Of a stretch of 64,000 nucleotides of DNA, positions 33,785 to 43,643 are shown piece by piece. Location of the stretch: contig CADCHQ010000001.1 in assembly GCA_902801325.1 (NCBI GenBank), positions 310,001-374,000 on the forward strand. Reading direction: 5' to 3'. Numbering within the stretch: the stretch's first letter is position 1; every line of letters starts with the position of its first letter. Source of the DNA: an uncultured Bacteroidales bacterium (lineage in GTDB: Bacteria; Bacteroidota; Bacteroidia; Bacteroidales; Bacteroidaceae). The notes under the pieces were generated by a model. It was not told the DNA's origin, made no database searches, and worked only from the letters and a program-made list of their open reading frames with translations. The position numbers and the translations under genes were made by a program.

Positions 33785-35128
33785 CTATTTACACAATTTA
33801 CATCCTTCGCATTTCGAAAGTTCACCGCGAAAGCGCTTTTCAACTAGATAGTGGAGGCGATCGCGTAGCGGTTCGAGGGTTATGCTATCCAAGACTTCAC
33901 CAACGAAGGCAAATTTTAGAAGCATTCGAGCCTCGCTTTCTGGAATGCCACGTTGGCGCATGTAGAATAGGGCTTGTTCGTTAAGTTGTCCCACTGTGCT
34001 TCCATGCGAGCACTTAACGTCATCAGCATAAATTTCCAGCATAGGTTGGGTGTACATGCGAGCCGTATCAGTAGCACAGAGGTTGGCATTGGTTTCTTGT
34101 GAAATCGTCTTTTGTGCCCCTTCGCGTACCAAAACTCGTCCGGCAAAAGCTCCTACAGCCTCTCCGTCGAGTACATATTTATATAGTTCTGTGCTTTGAC
34201 AATTGGGTACACGGTGGTCAATAAGTGTATTGTTGTCAACATGCTGTTGCTTATCGGCAACGACACAACCATACATTCGCGTTTCGGCATATTCACCACT
34301 CAGAGTTACATCGGTTCGGTTGCGTGTAAGTCCATTATGCAGGGTAATGCTGTCGATGGTGGCTGTGCTTGAGCGTTGCTGATCGACATAAGTGTTGGCA
34401 AACCGATGGTTTTTCACATGCGTCTCCTCTAGTTCGTAGAGTTCGAGGTGGGCGTTTTCGCCAACATATATCTCACTTATCTGTGTTGCAAGGAATTGAT
34501 GGTCATCTAAGGCGTGGTCACAGAAAAGAACCTTTACCTCTGCACCTTCCTCCACAACGATGAGCACACGTCGGTTTACCATCAGGTCAACGTCGGCTCG
34601 TAGGATATTGATAATCTGTATGGGACGGTCTACGACCACGCCCTTTGGCACATGGATGAAAAGCCCATCTTGACAGAACATCGTGTTTAGTGCATTCAGT
34701 CCGTCTTTACTCGTTCGAGCCAATCGACCATAATATTTCTCGATGAAATGGGGATTTTCTGTTGCGGCTTGTGCTAATGACATCACTTGGACACCTTCGG
34801 GAAGGGAAGCATGAGGCAAAGCTTTGTCATAGAAGCGGTCGTTAACCACAAAATAAAGAGAAGTACTGAGGTTGGGGACATCGCAACGAAATACCTCATA
34901 AGGGTCAACGGGAATGTCGATATGCCGCAGATTAAGTCCATAGTCAGGCGCAAAAGCTTTGGCTACATCGGTATATTTGTATCGCTCCAGTTTCTGGGTA
35001 GGGAAACCCAAACGCTGAAAGTCAACGAAAGCCTGTTCGCGAATATCATTCAGCACGGAAGCTGAATGTTCGCAAATCATCTTGCGGCATTCATTATACA
35101 AATCGATATATTGTTGCTCGGCAGCCAT
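33785..35128 (-). CDS. sufD: Fe-S assembly scaffold protein SufD
   Basis: A 447-residue SufB/SufD-family protein with a helical N-terminal part (LGFPTQKLERYKYTD, the usual W/Y-K-YTD motif), then the long right-handed beta-helix. It ends LSKCEGCKLCK, a CxxCxxC-like tail common in Bacteroidetes SufD. SufD pairs with SufB and SufC in the SufBC2D scaffold. SufC starts 2 bp upstream, and G3 separates it from sufS. Confidence 0.93.
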   Translation of the reverse strand: MAAEQQYIDLYNECRKMICEHSASVLNDIREQAFVDFQRLGFPTQKLERYKYTDVAKAFAPDYGLNLRHIDIPVDPYEVFRCDVPNLSTSLYFVVNDRFYDKALPHASLPEGVQVMSLAQAATENPHFIEKYYGRLARTSKDGLNALNTMFCQDGLFIHVPKGVVVDRPIQIINILRADVDLMVNRRVLIVVEEGAEVKVLFCDHALDDHQFLATQISEIYVGENAHLELYELEETHVKNHRFANTYVDQQRSSTATIDSITLHNGLTRNRTDVTLSGEYAETRMYGCVVADKQQHVDNNTLIDHRVPNCQSTELYKYVLDGEAVGAFAGRVLVREGAQKTISQETNANLCATDTARMYTQPMLEIYADDVKCSHGSTVGQLNEQALFYMRQRGIPESEARMLLKFAFVGEVLDSITLEPLRDRLHYLVEKRFRGELSKCEGCKLCK

Positions 35129-35130
35129 TC

Positions 35131-35877
35131 CTATGCCTCCTGTATGAATTGGTCGAATCCCGACTCCTCAATCATCGTGGCTACTTCGGGACCGCCCGTA
35201 TGTACAATCTGCCCACCAATGAGCACATGTATGATGTCGGGCTTTAGATAGTCAAGCAAGCGCTGGTAGTGTGTGATGACTAATGCACTTGTCTCGGGTT
35301 TCCGGAGTTTGTTGAAGCCTTCGGCTACAATACGCAATGCGTCTACATCAAGACCAGAGTCGGTTTCATCCAAAATAGCGAAGGTCGGTTCAAGCATAGC
35401 CATCTGGAAGATTTCGTTACGTTTCTTCTCTCCCCCCGAAAAACCTTCATTAACCGAACGATTGGCCAGTTTGTTATCCAGTTCCACAATCTTCCGGCGT
35501 TCACGCATCAATTTCAGGAACTCTGTGGCAGGAATTGGCTCAAGGCCTTGTGCCTTTCGTTTGGCATTAAGAGCCGCACGCATGAAGTTGTTCATCGATA
35601 CTCCAGGGATTTCGACTGGTTGCTGAAACGATAGGAATATTCCTTCGTGAGCACGCTCCTCAGGACTCATCGACAAGAGGTCCTTACCGTTGAAGGTAAT
35701 GCTTCCTTGTGTGACCTCGTAAGCAGGATGTCCGACGATGATGTTCGACAGAGTCGACTTTCCTGCCCCGTTCTGTCCCATCAAAGCATGCACCTCTCCA
35801 TCGTGAATGGTGAGATTGATTCCCTTTAGTATTTCCTTGCCGTTAATGCTGGCATATAAGTTTCGTATTTCGAGCAT
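35131..35877 (-). CDS. sufC: Fe-S assembly ATPase SufC
   Basis: A 248-residue ABC-type ATPase: Walker A GQNGAGKST near residues 34-42, Q-loop QQPVEIPG, signature FSGGEKKRNE, Walker B FAILDETDSGLDVD and the switch His in ALVITHYQR. It powers the SufBCD scaffold. It is separated from sufB by a 119-bp gap that is filled mainly by phased array B, an unusual layout inside a suf operon. Confidence 0.96.
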   Translation of the reverse strand: MLEIRNLYASINGKEILKGINLTIHDGEVHALMGQNGAGKSTLSNIIVGHPAYEVTQGSITFNGKDLLSMSPEERAHEGIFLSFQQPVEIPGVSMNNFMRAALNAKRKAQGLEPIPATEFLKLMRERRKIVELDNKLANRSVNEGFSGGEKKRNEIFQMAMLEPTFAILDETDSGLDVDALRIVAEGFNKLRKPETSALVITHYQRLLDYLKPDIIHVLIGGQIVHTGGPEVATMIEESGFDQFIQEA

Positions 35878-35886
35878 GATTGGATG

Positions 35887-35996
35887 TTATAATTTAAAGA
35901 CTTAGGCGTTATGTAAAACGAACTTAGGTATGATGTTAATCGAACATAGGCACGATGCTAATCGAACATAGGCATGAGTTGAATTGAACATAGGCA
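35887..35996 (-). repeat. 22-bp phased array B inside the suf operon (5 units)
   Basis: On the minus strand the array begins at the base after the sufB TAA stop. The core CCTA(T/A) recurs with its first C at 35994, 35972, 35950, 35928 and 35906, exactly 22 bp apart. Unit text is TGCCTATGTTCGATT plus seven variable bases. It is the same family and same sense as arrays A and C. Confidence 0.85.
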
Positions 35997-37451
35997 TTAT
36001 CCGACAGCGCCTTCGAGGCTTACGCCAAGAAGCTTTTGGGCTTCGACTGCAAATTCCATTGGGAGTTTATTTAGCACATCCTTTGCATAACCATTGACAA
36101 TGAGTCCGACAGCATCCTCAAGAGGAATGCCGCGTTGGTTGCAATAGAAGAGTTGATCCTCGGAGATTTTGCTTGTTGTGGCTTCGTGCTCCACCACAGC
36201 GGTTGGGTTCTGCACGTCCATATAAGGGAACGTATGTGCTCCGCACTGTGAACCCAGCAACAGCGAGTCGCAAGAGGAATAGTTGCGGGCTCCATCAGCA
36301 TGTTTGCCCACTTTCACCAATCCGCGATAGGCATTCTGGCTTCGGCCTGCACTGATACCTTTACTTATAATAGTGCTCTTGGTGTCTTTTCCCAAGTGTA
36401 TCATCTTCGTACCCGTGTCGGCTTGCTGATAGTTATTGGTAAGAGCCACACTATAGAACTCGGCTTGCGAACCGTCGCCAGAAAGCACACAACTGGGATA
36501 CTTCCAAGTGATGGCACTACCTGTTTCTACTTGTGTCCAAGATAGTCGGCTATTTCGACCTCGCAGGTGACCTCGCTTTGTCACAAGATTCAAGACGCCG
36601 CCCTTACCGTCCTTGTCGCCTGGATACCAATTTTGAACTGTTGAGTACTTAACCTCAGCTCGTTCCAAAACGACAATCTCCACGATAGCAGCATGCAGTT
36701 GATTCTCGTCGCGCATAGGAGCTGTGCATCCTTCGAGATAGGATACATACGAGTCGTCATCGGCCACGATAAGTGTGCGTTCAAACTGCCCCGTCCCTCG
36801 TGCATTGATGCGGAAGTAGGTGCTCAATTCCATCGGGCAACGAACGCCCTTGGGAATATAGACGAAAGAACCATCGGAGAACACGGCCGAATTAAGAGCA
36901 GCAAAGAAATTGTCGCGATAGGGGACAACCGTACCTAGATATTGTCGAACAAGGTCGGGGTGCTCGTGAACAGCTTCGGTGATGGAGCAGAAGATGATTC
37001 CTTTTTCCTTTAGTCGCTCACGGAAGGTAGTTTTTACAGAAACGCTATCCATAACGGCGTCAACTGCCATACCACTCAGTGCCAAACGCTCTTCCAAAGG
37101 AATGCCCAATTTATCGAAGGTCTTCATCAACTCTGGGTCGATTTCTTTCGATGAATTGGACGTTTTTTGTGCAGTGGGATCTGCATAGTAGGAGATGTCC
37201 TGATAATCGATAGGAGGCATATTGAGATGCCCCCATGTGGGTCCCTTTAAGGTCTGCCAGTAACGGAAGGCCTTTAGTCGGAATTCGAGTAACCAGTCAG
37301 GCTCGCCTTTCTTTTCCGAGATAAGGCGAACAACATCCTCATTCAGACCTTTCTCAATGATATCGGTATGTACGTCGGTGGTGAAACCGTATTCGTATTT
37401 CTTGTCCGCGATCTCGCGAACGATATCCATACCATTATTTTTCTCCTCCAT
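35997..37451 (-). CDS. sufB: Fe-S assembly scaffold protein SufB
   Basis: A 484-residue protein. It has the typical N-terminus ([20 protein letters not shown]), [27 protein letters not shown] and the beta-helix with [18 protein letters not shown] and [16 protein letters not shown] (conserved Cys). SufB holds the nascent cluster. The start at ATG 37451 is set by AGGAGG at 37463-37458, six bases upstream, inside the cvpA-like coding sequence; a TTG two codons earlier is less likely. It overlaps the upstream gene by 17 nt. Confidence 0.96.
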   Translation of the reverse strand: MEEKNNGMDIVREIADKKYEYGFTTDVHTDIIEKGLNEDVVRLISEKKGEPDWLLEFRLKAFRYWQTLKGPTWGHLNMPPIDYQDISYYADPTAQKTSNSSKEIDPELMKTFDKLGIPLEERLALSGMAVDAVMDSVSVKTTFRERLKEKGIIFCSITEAVHEHPDLVRQYLGTVVPYRDNFFAALNSAVFSDGSFVYIPKGVRCPMELSTYFRINARGTGQFERTLIVADDDSYVSYLEGCTAPMRDENQLHAAIVEIVVLERAEVKYSTVQNWYPGDKDGKGGVLNLVTKRGHLRGRNSRLSWTQVETGSAITWKYPSCVLSGDGSQAEFYSVALTNNYQQADTGTKMIHLGKDTKSTIISKGISAGRSQNAYRGLVKVGKHADGARNYSSCDSLLLGSQCGAHTFPYMDVQNPTAVVEHEATTSKISEDQLFYCNQRGIPLEDAVGLIVNGYAKDVLNKLPMEFAVEAQKLLGVSLEGAVG

Positions 37452-37887
37452 CTTCAACCTCCTTACTTACATCAGGGAAAAGCAAACCTGGTACAGCCTC
37501 CAACACTTTTACGACTGGATTCTCCTCCAACTTATTCTTTGCCTCACGCACATAGTCTATGGCAAGTATGACACAACCAATGAGGAAGGCATATTTGAGG
37601 AATCCCGCTGCTGCTCCAAGTAATCTGTTGAGTGTGTTTACTACGATAATCTTATCGATTACCTTAGTAACGAGCCAGGCTATCATACCAAGGACCAGAG
37701 GAATACCTATCCATATAAGCAGGAACCCCAATACGCCCACTTCGGCTCGCTTATAATATTCATATGCAATGAAAAAGCCGAGGAAGAAGCCAAAGAAGGA
37801 GATGACCTCCTTCACTAAGCCATTCTTCCAGCCCCTGAATGCACCGTAAAGCAATACGGCAAGACATAAAAGCTCAATCATTCGCAT
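37435..37887 (-). CDS. CvpA family membrane protein
   Basis: A 150-residue protein with four hydrophobic helices. The family marker is [32 protein letters not shown], then [11 protein letters not shown] and [16 protein letters not shown]. CvpA-type proteins are inner-membrane proteins linked to colicin V production or envelope stress; function is poorly known. It stands between infB and sufB, and its end carries the sufB ribosome-binding site. Confidence 0.87.
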   Translation of the reverse strand: MRMIELLCLAVLLYGAFRGWKNGLVKEVISFFGFFLGFFIAYEYYKRAEVGVLGFLLIWIGIPLVLGMIAWLVTKVIDKIIVVNTLNRLLGAAAGFLKYAFLIGCVILAIDYVREAKNKLEENPVVKVLEAVPGLLFPDVSKEVEDGGEK

Positions 37888-37894
37888 TTCGGAT

Positions 37895-37965
37895 TATGGT
37901 AAAAGGTTTAAGGATTAAGGACTTTCGGCAATAGCCTTAGTCCCTAGCCCTTAATCTTTAATCCA
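37895..37965. repeat. Heptad repeats in inverted halves between infB and the cvpA-like gene
   Basis: Minus strand heptads GATTAAA/GATTAAG/GGCTAGG/GACTAAG face CCTTAAT/CCTTAAA/CCTTTTA, making an imperfect stem in the infB-cvpA gap. No T tract follows, so it is not a classical terminator. Confidence 0.5.
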
Positions 37966-37966
37966 A

Positions 37967-40777
37967 TTACAACTTCGCCTTAATCTCGATTTCCTGGAAG
38001 GTCTCGAGGATATCGCCTTCGCGTAGGTCGTTGTAGTTAACAAGCGAGATACCGCACTCGAAGTTGGTGGTAACCTCCTTCACGTCGTCCTTGAAACGCT
38101 TCAGGGCATTGATTTCACCTGTATGTACAACGATTCCGTCGCGAATAACACGGGCCTTGTTGGTGCGACTGACCTTACCCTCAATAACGTAAGCACCTGC
38201 AACGGTACCCACCTTTGAGATGTGGTAAACCTGACGCACCTCGACCTGAGCCGTAACTTCTTCCTTGATTTCGGGAGAAAGCATACCCTCCATTGCATCA
38301 CGCACTTCCTCGATAGCATCGTAAATGACGCTGTAAGTGCGGATGTCGACTCCTTCCTGCTCGGCCAACTTGCGGGCAGCACCCGAAGGACGGACTTGGA
38401 AGGCTACGATAATGGCATCTGAAGCTGCAGCCAAGTTAACGTCGTTCTCGCTAATCTGACCTACGCTCTTCTGAATAACATTGACCTGAATCTTCTCTGT
38501 AGAGAGCTTCAGCAGAGCATCACTGAGGGCTTCGATAGAACCGTCCACGTCACCCTTGACGATAATGTTCAGTTCCTTGAAGTTGCCTAATGCAATACGA
38601 CGGCCAATTTCGTTCAAGTCGACACGTTTCATAGTGCGTATGCCTTGTTCACGGGCCAGCTGTTCGCGCTTGTTGGCAATCTCACGAGCCTCTTGGTCTG
38701 TATCCATAACATGGAATGCATCACCTGCTGTCGGTGCTCCATTCAAGCCCAAGATAGTTGCTGCCTGCGAGGGACCAATCTCCTTAACGCGCTGACCACG
38801 TTCATTGAACATAGCCTTGATGCGGCCATAGTTGGTTCCAGCCAGCATGATATCACCTACGCGCAAGGTTCCGTTACTGCAAAGAACGGTGGCTACATAA
38901 CCTCTACCCTTATCGAGCGAAGATTCGATGACTGTTCCAGTTCCTTTGCGGTTGGGATTAGCTTTTAGGTCAAGCATTTCAGCCTCCAATAGAACCTTCT
39001 CGAGCAGTTCCTGAACGCCAATACCCTTCTTTGCACTGATGTCCTGGCTTTGGTACTTTCCACCCCAATCCTCGACGAGGAAGTTCATCTGTGCCAGATG
39101 CTCCTTGATCTTTTCAGGATTTGCGGCAGGTTTATCAATCTTGTTGATAGCAAAGACAATAGGCACATTGGCAGCCATAGCATGGTTGATGGCCTCCTTC
39201 GTTTGGGGCATAATGTCGTCATCGGCGGCCACAATGATAATGGCAATGTCGGTAACCTGAGCACCACGAGCACGCATAGCGGTGAAAGCCTCGTGACCAG
39301 GAGTATCGAGGAAGGTCACATGGCGACCGTCGTCAAGAGTCACGTTGTACGCACCTATGTGCTGTGTGATACCACCGGCTTCACCGGCGATGACATTGGT
39401 TCGTCGGATGTAGTCGAGCAAAGATGTCTTACCATGATCGACATGTCCCATCACGGTTACGATAGGAGCACGGGGTTGCAGATCCTCTTCACTGTCCTCT
39501 GCCTCAACTACAGCTTCGCTGACTTCTGCACTTACATATTCAGTAGTGTAGCCATATTCTTCGGCAATGAGGTTAATGGTTTCTGCATCCATGCGCTGGT
39601 TGATGCTGACCATGATACCGATGGACATACATGTACCAATAATCTTCGTTACGGGTACATTCATCATCGTTGCCAGTTCGTTGGCGGTAACAAACTCGGT
39701 AAGCTTCAGTACTTTGCTCTCGGCGGCCTGCTGTTCCAGTTCCTCCTCCATACCTTGGCGGATAGCATCGCGCTTTTCACGGCGATACTTAGCGCCCTTA
39801 CCCAGTTTGTTGTCCTTATTTGTGAGTCGAGCCAGTGTCTCGCGTACCTGCTTGGCCACTTCCTCATCGCTTACCTCCTGTGGAAGAACGGTTTGTTTGG
39901 GCTGGTTCTTCTTTTTCTTCTTACCCTGGCCCTGACCTTGCTGTTGGTTGTTGGCCTGCTGTTGCTTATTGCGGTTCTGGTTGTTGACAACCTGCTGCTG
40001 GTTTGCGACAGCATTCACATCGACACGCTGCTGCCCGATACGTGCACGCTTCTTCTTGTCGCCTTGCTTCTCCTCACGTTCCTTGCGCTTCTCTTCCTTC
40101 GATTTCTTCTTGGGACGAGTGCTCTGGTTCATGGCAGAGAGGTCGATGTGACCTTTTACGGTAAGTGAGGGTGCGGTGACGTTCTCCTTATTGAGACGGA
40201 ACACACCATCCTCAGCTACGTCGCCGATGGCAGGTTTTTCCTTCTTGCGTGGCTTCTCGGCAGGTTTAGCTTCGGTCTGTTCCTGTGGAACAACTTCTTC
40301 TGATACAGCGGGCTGAGGCTCTATGTTCTCAACCACGGGTTCTGGCTTAGTTTCAACCACGGTCTTAACCTCTTTGGGCTTAGTCTCAACCTTAGCCTCG
40401 ACTTTGGGTTCAGCCTTCGGCTCTTCGGCTGGTTTTGGTTCAGGCTTAGCCTTAGGTTTGGGCTTATCCAAATCTATCTTACCCACAACCTTGGGACCAT
40501 TGACATTGACCTGGGTTGTTTCTGCCATTACCTCCTCGCGACGACTGGCACGCTCTTTCTCTTTGTTGCTCTGACGCAGTTGCTGCATCTCTGTAACTTC
40601 TTTGCGCAGGACTTTGTCGGGGCTAAACTCCTTGAGCAACAGTTCGTACTGTTCGTCGGAGATACGGCTGTTAGGATTTGCCTCCACTTCCGTGAAGCCT
40701 TTCTTTTGCAGGAACTCGACGGCTGTCTGCAGTCCTACATTACATTCTTTGGTTGCTTTATTTAGTCGTATGCTCAT
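37967..40777 (-). CDS. infB: Translation initiation factor IF-2
   Basis: A 936-residue IF-2. Residues 1-60 form an N-terminal IF2 helical domain. Residues 90-330 are a long low-complexity part, first Pro/Glu/Lys and then Lys/Arg/Gln-rich. The second IF2_N region follows ([18 protein letters not shown]). The GTPase domain has GHVDHGKT near residue 446, DTPGHEAF and NKIDKP, and domains II-IV follow. It brings initiator tRNA to the 30S subunit. It is expressed in the classical order rimP-nusA-infB. Confidence 0.97.
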   Translation of the reverse strand: MSIRLNKATKECNVGLQTAVEFLQKKGFTEVEANPNSRISDEQYELLLKEFSPDKVLRKEVTEMQQLRQSNKEKERASRREEVMAETTQVNVNGPKVVGKIDLDKPKPKAKPEPKPAEEPKAEPKVEAKVETKPKEVKTVVETKPEPVVENIEPQPAVSEEVVPQEQTEAKPAEKPRKKEKPAIGDVAEDGVFRLNKENVTAPSLTVKGHIDLSAMNQSTRPKKKSKEEKRKEREEKQGDKKKRARIGQQRVDVNAVANQQQVVNNQNRNKQQQANNQQQGQGQGKKKKKNQPKQTVLPQEVSDEEVAKQVRETLARLTNKDNKLGKGAKYRREKRDAIRQGMEEELEQQAAESKVLKLTEFVTANELATMMNVPVTKIIGTCMSIGIMVSINQRMDAETINLIAEEYGYTTEYVSAEVSEAVVEAEDSEEDLQPRAPIVTVMGHVDHGKTSLLDYIRRTNVIAGEAGGITQHIGAYNVTLDDGRHVTFLDTPGHEAFTAMRARGAQVTDIAIIIVAADDDIMPQTKEAINHAMAANVPIVFAINKIDKPAANPEKIKEHLAQMNFLVEDWGGKYQSQDISAKKGIGVQELLEKVLLEAEMLDLKANPNRKGTGTVIESSLDKGRGYVATVLCSNGTLRVGDIMLAGTNYGRIKAMFNERGQRVKEIGPSQAATILGLNGAPTAGDAFHVMDTDQEAREIANKREQLAREQGIRTMKRVDLNEIGRRIALGNFKELNIIVKGDVDGSIEALSDALLKLSTEKIQVNVIQKSVGQISENDVNLAAASDAIIVAFQVRPSGAARKLAEQEGVDIRTYSVIYDAIEEVRDAMEGMLSPEIKEEVTAQVEVRQVYHISKVGTVAGAYVIEGKVSRTNKARVIRDGIVVHTGEINALKRFKDDVKEVTTNFECGISLVNYNDLREGDILETFQEIEIKAKL

Positions 40778-40783
40778 CTTATT

Positions 40784-40948
40784 TGAATCAAAAATTAAAA
40801 ATTAAAAATTAAAAATTGAATTAAAAGATAAAAACTAATCGACGCTATCGCCTATGCGACACAGCACATGCCGGCTTTATCCTCACACATTTATCTTTTA
40901 ATCTTTATCTTTTTCACTCACTTTTATCTTTATCTTTTAATTTTTATC
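40784..40948. repeat. AT-rich heptad repeats between nusA and infB
   Basis: Tandem AAAATTA heptads (40789-40832), and at 40884-40948 further TTTTATC/TTTTAAT words in inverted sense. A short GC-rich piece (CGCCTATGCGAC...ATGCCGGC) lies between them. These fill the 171-bp nusA-infB gap. A word of the same class is found in frame in the protein at 61321. Confidence 0.65.
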
Positions 40949-42226
40949 TCATCCTTCCTCTTCTTCACCGTCCTCGAACTCAGCTGCAAGGATGCGCAAT
41001 GTCTCGTCTACGGTCTCTTCTTCGAGGTCGGCCTCCTTGATAATCAGTTCGCGTGGAGCTTTCAGAACTTGTTGGGCAGTATTCAGACCTATCTTCTTCA
41101 GTTCTTCGATTACCCATGGTTCGATTTCATCGGCAAACTCGTCGAGTGCAACGTCCTCTTCCTCCGACTCGTTCAGTTCACGGAATACGTCGATGGTATA
41201 GCCTGTGAGCATGGAAGCCAACTTGATGTTAGCGCCACCCTTACCGATGGCTAGACTTACCTGGTCGGGATCGAGGAACACCTCGGCGCGATGCTCTTCC
41301 TCATGCAATTCTACACGATTGACCGTAGCAGGACTCAGTGCACGAGTGATAAAGAGTTGGGGATTGGTGGTGTAATTGAGTACGTCGATGTTCTCGCCAC
41401 GCAACTCACGCACGATCCCATGTACGCGACTACCCTTGACTCCGACACATGCACCTACGGGGTCGATGCGGTCGTCGTAGCTCTCCACTGCCACTTTAGC
41501 ACGTTCGCCAGGAATGCGAGCCACGCGGTGGATGGTGATGAGTCCATCATTGATTTCTGGCACTTCGGCCTCCATCAGACGACGAAGGAAATCGGGAGTC
41601 GTACGGCTCAGGATGATTTTGGGATTGTTATTGGCATTGTCAACGCGCAGGATGCAAGCCCTCACGGTTTCGCCCTTGCGGAAGAAGTCGCCGGGAATCT
41701 GCTCCTGTTTCGGCAACAAAAGTTCGTTGCCTTCGTCGTCAAGCAACAACAGTTCGCGCTTCCACACCTGATAGCACTCAGCTGCAATAATCTCGCCTAC
41801 GCGATCCTTGTACTGATTGTACAGGGTGTCGTGCTCCAGTTCCAGAATACGGCTGGCCAAGGTCTGGCGCAACGTAAGGATGCTGCGACGGCCGAAAGAG
41901 GCAAAGTCAACCTGCTGGCTCACTTCCTCACCCACTTCATAGTCGTCTTCAATCTTACGGGCATCCGACAGGCTGATTTCACGCTGAGGATCAGTTACCT
42001 CGCCATCCTCAACAACGGTGCGGTTGTGATAGATTTCAAAGTCACCCTTGTCTGGGTTTACAATTACGTCGTAGTTATCGTCCGACCCATAGGTCTTGGC
42101 AATAACACTGCGGAAGCATTCTTCGAGCACGCTCACCAGAGTGGCGCGGTCGATGTTCTTCGTTTCCTTAAATTCTGCGAAGGAGTCAATCAAGTTTACT
42201 CCCTCTGCTGCTTTTTTTGTAGCCAT
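40949..42226 (-). CDS. nusA: Transcription termination/antitermination protein NusA
   Basis: A 425-residue NusA with N-terminal RNA-polymerase-binding domain (residues 1-130), S1 domain (about 135-200), and two KH domains (SRTTPDFLRRLMEAEVPEI, GVKGSRVHGIVRELRGENID, IGKGGANIKLA). It ends in a Glu-rich acidic tail with no AR repeats, as usual in Bacteroidetes. It modulates pausing, termination and antitermination. Confidence 0.96.
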   Translation of the reverse strand: MATKKAAEGVNLIDSFAEFKETKNIDRATLVSVLEECFRSVIAKTYGSDDNYDVIVNPDKGDFEIYHNRTVVEDGEVTDPQREISLSDARKIEDDYEVGEEVSQQVDFASFGRRSILTLRQTLASRILELEHDTLYNQYKDRVGEIIAAECYQVWKRELLLLDDEGNELLLPKQEQIPGDFFRKGETVRACILRVDNANNNPKIILSRTTPDFLRRLMEAEVPEINDGLITIHRVARIPGERAKVAVESYDDRIDPVGACVGVKGSRVHGIVRELRGENIDVLNYTTNPQLFITRALSPATVNRVELHEEEHRAEVFLDPDQVSLAIGKGGANIKLASMLTGYTIDVFRELNESEEEDVALDEFADEIEPWVIEELKKIGLNTAQQVLKAPRELIIKEADLEEETVDETLRILAAEFEDGEEEEG

Positions 42227-42254
42227 CTTTATATTTATTATTTATTTATTTACC

Positions 42255-42285
42255 ATTTATCTCTCCCACAGGGAGAGTCAGATAG
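42255..42285. repeat. GC-rich palindromic repeat G4 between rimP and nusA
   Basis: CTCTCCC-ACA-GGGAGAG followed by TCAGATAGGGAC on the plus strand, in the 64-bp rimP-nusA gap. It is shorter than G1-G3 but of the same design. Confidence 0.65.
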
Positions 42286-42290
42286 GGACT

Positions 42291-42758
42291 TTACTTCACC
42301 TTGATAAGGTACTTGGTGTACGCAATTTCGTCGTAAGTGAAGTTAATGTTGACAAGTTCCTTTCGTGCGCGCTTAGCGCCTTCAGGCTTAACTTTCTGTT
42401 CCACTTCCATTGTGAAACCTTCGTCGTTCACTTCCACGAGTATGCCTTGATACTTGTGTCCGTCGCGAGTTTGCGTTTCTACGGGTTCGCCAATGTGTAT
42501 TTCCCACTGACGGCGTACGCGGAAGGGTTGTCCCAGACCTGCACTGCCCACTTCCAGTTCGAAGTCTTCCTCGTCGCGGTTCAGTCGGCCCTCGATGAAA
42601 CGGCTCAGTTCGGCACAGTCTTCAATCCATACGCCTTCGGCATGGTCGATGGTCACCACAATGCAGTTGTCGGCACTCACGGTCGCGTCAACCAGGAAGT
42701 AGTCTTTGTCCTGAAGCCACTCGTTAACCACACTCTCTACAAGTTTCTTGTCTATCAT
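42291..42758 (-). CDS. rimP: Ribosome maturation factor RimP
   Basis: A 155-residue RimP. The first domain has VNEWLQDKDYFLVDATVSADN and the CAELSRFIEGRLNRDEEDFELEVGSAGLGQPF core, and the C-terminal SH3-like domain follows. It helps 30S maturation. It is the first gene of the rimP-nusA-infB run and lies about 55 nt after a promoter and leader hairpin. Confidence 0.93.
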   Translation of the reverse strand: MIDKKLVESVVNEWLQDKDYFLVDATVSADNCIVVTIDHAEGVWIEDCAELSRFIEGRLNRDEEDFELEVGSAGLGQPFRVRRQWEIHIGEPVETQTRDGHKYQGILVEVNDEGFTMEVEQKVKPEGAKRARKELVNINFTYDEIAYTKYLIKVK

Positions 42759-42782
42759 TTCTCTTGTTTTAATTTAACGAAG

Positions 42783-42812
42783 AGTGAGGAACCTCTCTGG
42801 CTCCTCACTTTC
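42783..42812 (-). promoter_or_regulatory. Leader hairpin before rimP
   Basis: In the rimP leader AGTGAGGA pairs with TCCTCACT around a loop of about 11-12 nt. There is no T run, so it is more likely an RNA stability or protein-binding element than a terminator. Function is unknown. Confidence 0.45.
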
Positions 42813-42820
42813 AACGGGTG

Positions 42821-42852
42821 CAAAGGTAGTATAAATAATGGAAATATGCAAA
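42821..42852 (-). promoter_or_regulatory. Promoter of the rimP-nusA-infB-suf run
   Basis: Minus strand TTTG (42852-42849), 20-bp spacer, TACCTTTG (42828-42821). Start of transcription is expected near 42815, giving a leader of about 55 nt. Confidence 0.8.
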
Positions 42853-42900
42853 TTTTGGAGCGTCGAATTTAGATACGTCCTCATTTCTTATCTTTTTTGT

Positions 42901-42931
42901 TTTGTCTTATGCAATAAACCGCGTAACTTTG
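42901..42931 (+). promoter_or_regulatory. Promoter of the small lipoprotein gene
   Basis: TTTG (42901-42904), 19-bp spacer, TAACTTTG (42924-42931), divergent from the rimP promoter. The ATG is at 42966. Confidence 0.8.
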
Positions 42932-42965
42932 TGCTTATATATATGCAAGTCTTAAAAAATAGAAT

Positions 42966-43403
42966 ATGAAAAAACTGGTGGTTTTGATGCTTTCCGTTAT
43001 TATGCTGGCATCGTGCAGTGACATGCCAGATGGCGCGTGGGACCCTTTCAAATGGGATAAGAAGGAATATAAGAATGTTAGTGCCGAAGGCGCTACATTG
43101 GTGTCGACATTAAAGAACTACGGAACCTGCTGGCTTGAGGGTACCACGATGGACAGCATTTGCTATCATGGGGGAAGTATACACCATACAGAGGAGGACG
43201 ATTCTACTTATTATGACCATCCCGACGGCACGCGACACTACATGTGCAAGAATCCGCGTCTGGATGTGAAGATAGAAGGCAAGAAGGTAACGATGGTGGT
43301 AGCTCCGAATCCCGACCCTGTTCCACACACATTCTATGTCGAATTAAGTTATATGGATTGCTTTGGTCCTGGCATTAAGATAGAACAAAAAGCTAGAAAG
43401 TAG
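42966..43403 (+). CDS. Small secreted lipoprotein of unknown function
   Basis: A 145-residue protein with a signal peptide and lipobox (VLMLSVIMLASCSD, Cys at residue 17), so it should be lipid-anchored. The mature part has short repeated beta-strand patterns (ATLVSTLKNYGTCWLEGT, VTMVVAPNPDPVPHTFYVEL), perhaps one Ig-like domain, plus three Cys residues. I do not recognise the family. It has its own promoter and is followed by phased array C. Confidence 0.75.
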   Translation: MKKLVVLMLSVIMLASCSDMPDGAWDPFKWDKKEYKNVSAEGATLVSTLKNYGTCWLEGTTMDSICYHGGSIHHTEEDDSTYYDHPDGTRHYMCKNPRLDVKIEGKKVTMVVAPNPDPVPHTFYVELSYMDCFGPGIKIEQKARK

Positions 43404-43416
43404 TTGGTTAAATAAC

Positions 43417-43636
43417 GAGCTTAGGTTCGAAGTGCATCGAACCTATATTCGATGTGCATCGTGCCTATGTTCGAAGTGCATCGAACCTATATTCGAGGCT
43501 CATAAGACTTAAGTCCGATTTCCGAAGACATTAGGCCTTCCGTCCGAGGGCCTGAGAGATTAATACAGAAGACCTAAGAGATTCCACCGGAACCCCTAAT
43601 GCTTGAAATGGCAAAGCCTGCGAGCCCGAAAGGTCA
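43417..43636 (+). repeat. 22-bp phased intergenic array C (about 10 units)
   Basis: It starts about 15 bp after the lipoprotein stop. Cores CTTA/CCTA/CCTG recur with their first C at 43420, 43442, 43464, 43486, 43508, 43530, 43551, 43573, 43595 and 43617, so 22 bp apart with one 21-bp step. The first four units are near perfect TCGAAccTATATTCGA types; later ones keep only the phase. The order of unit types (TCGAACC first, then AGGCCTTCC...GAGGGCCTGAG) repeats that of array A. Confidence 0.85.
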
Positions 43637-43643
43637 AGTAATA

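Noticed and set aside
37895..37965. Terminator between infB and the cvpA-like gene
   Set aside because: The stem is imperfect and no T tract follows; the heptad-repeat explanation is better.
39050..40168. A 372-codon open frame on the plus strand across infB
   Set aside because: It lies wholly opposite the well-supported IF-2 gene, has low-complexity Leu-rich text mirroring the Lys/Gln-rich IF-2 linker, and has no promoter.
41291..42304. A 337-codon open frame on the plus strand across nusA
   Set aside because: Antisense shadow of nusA, with no recognisable domain and no promoter.
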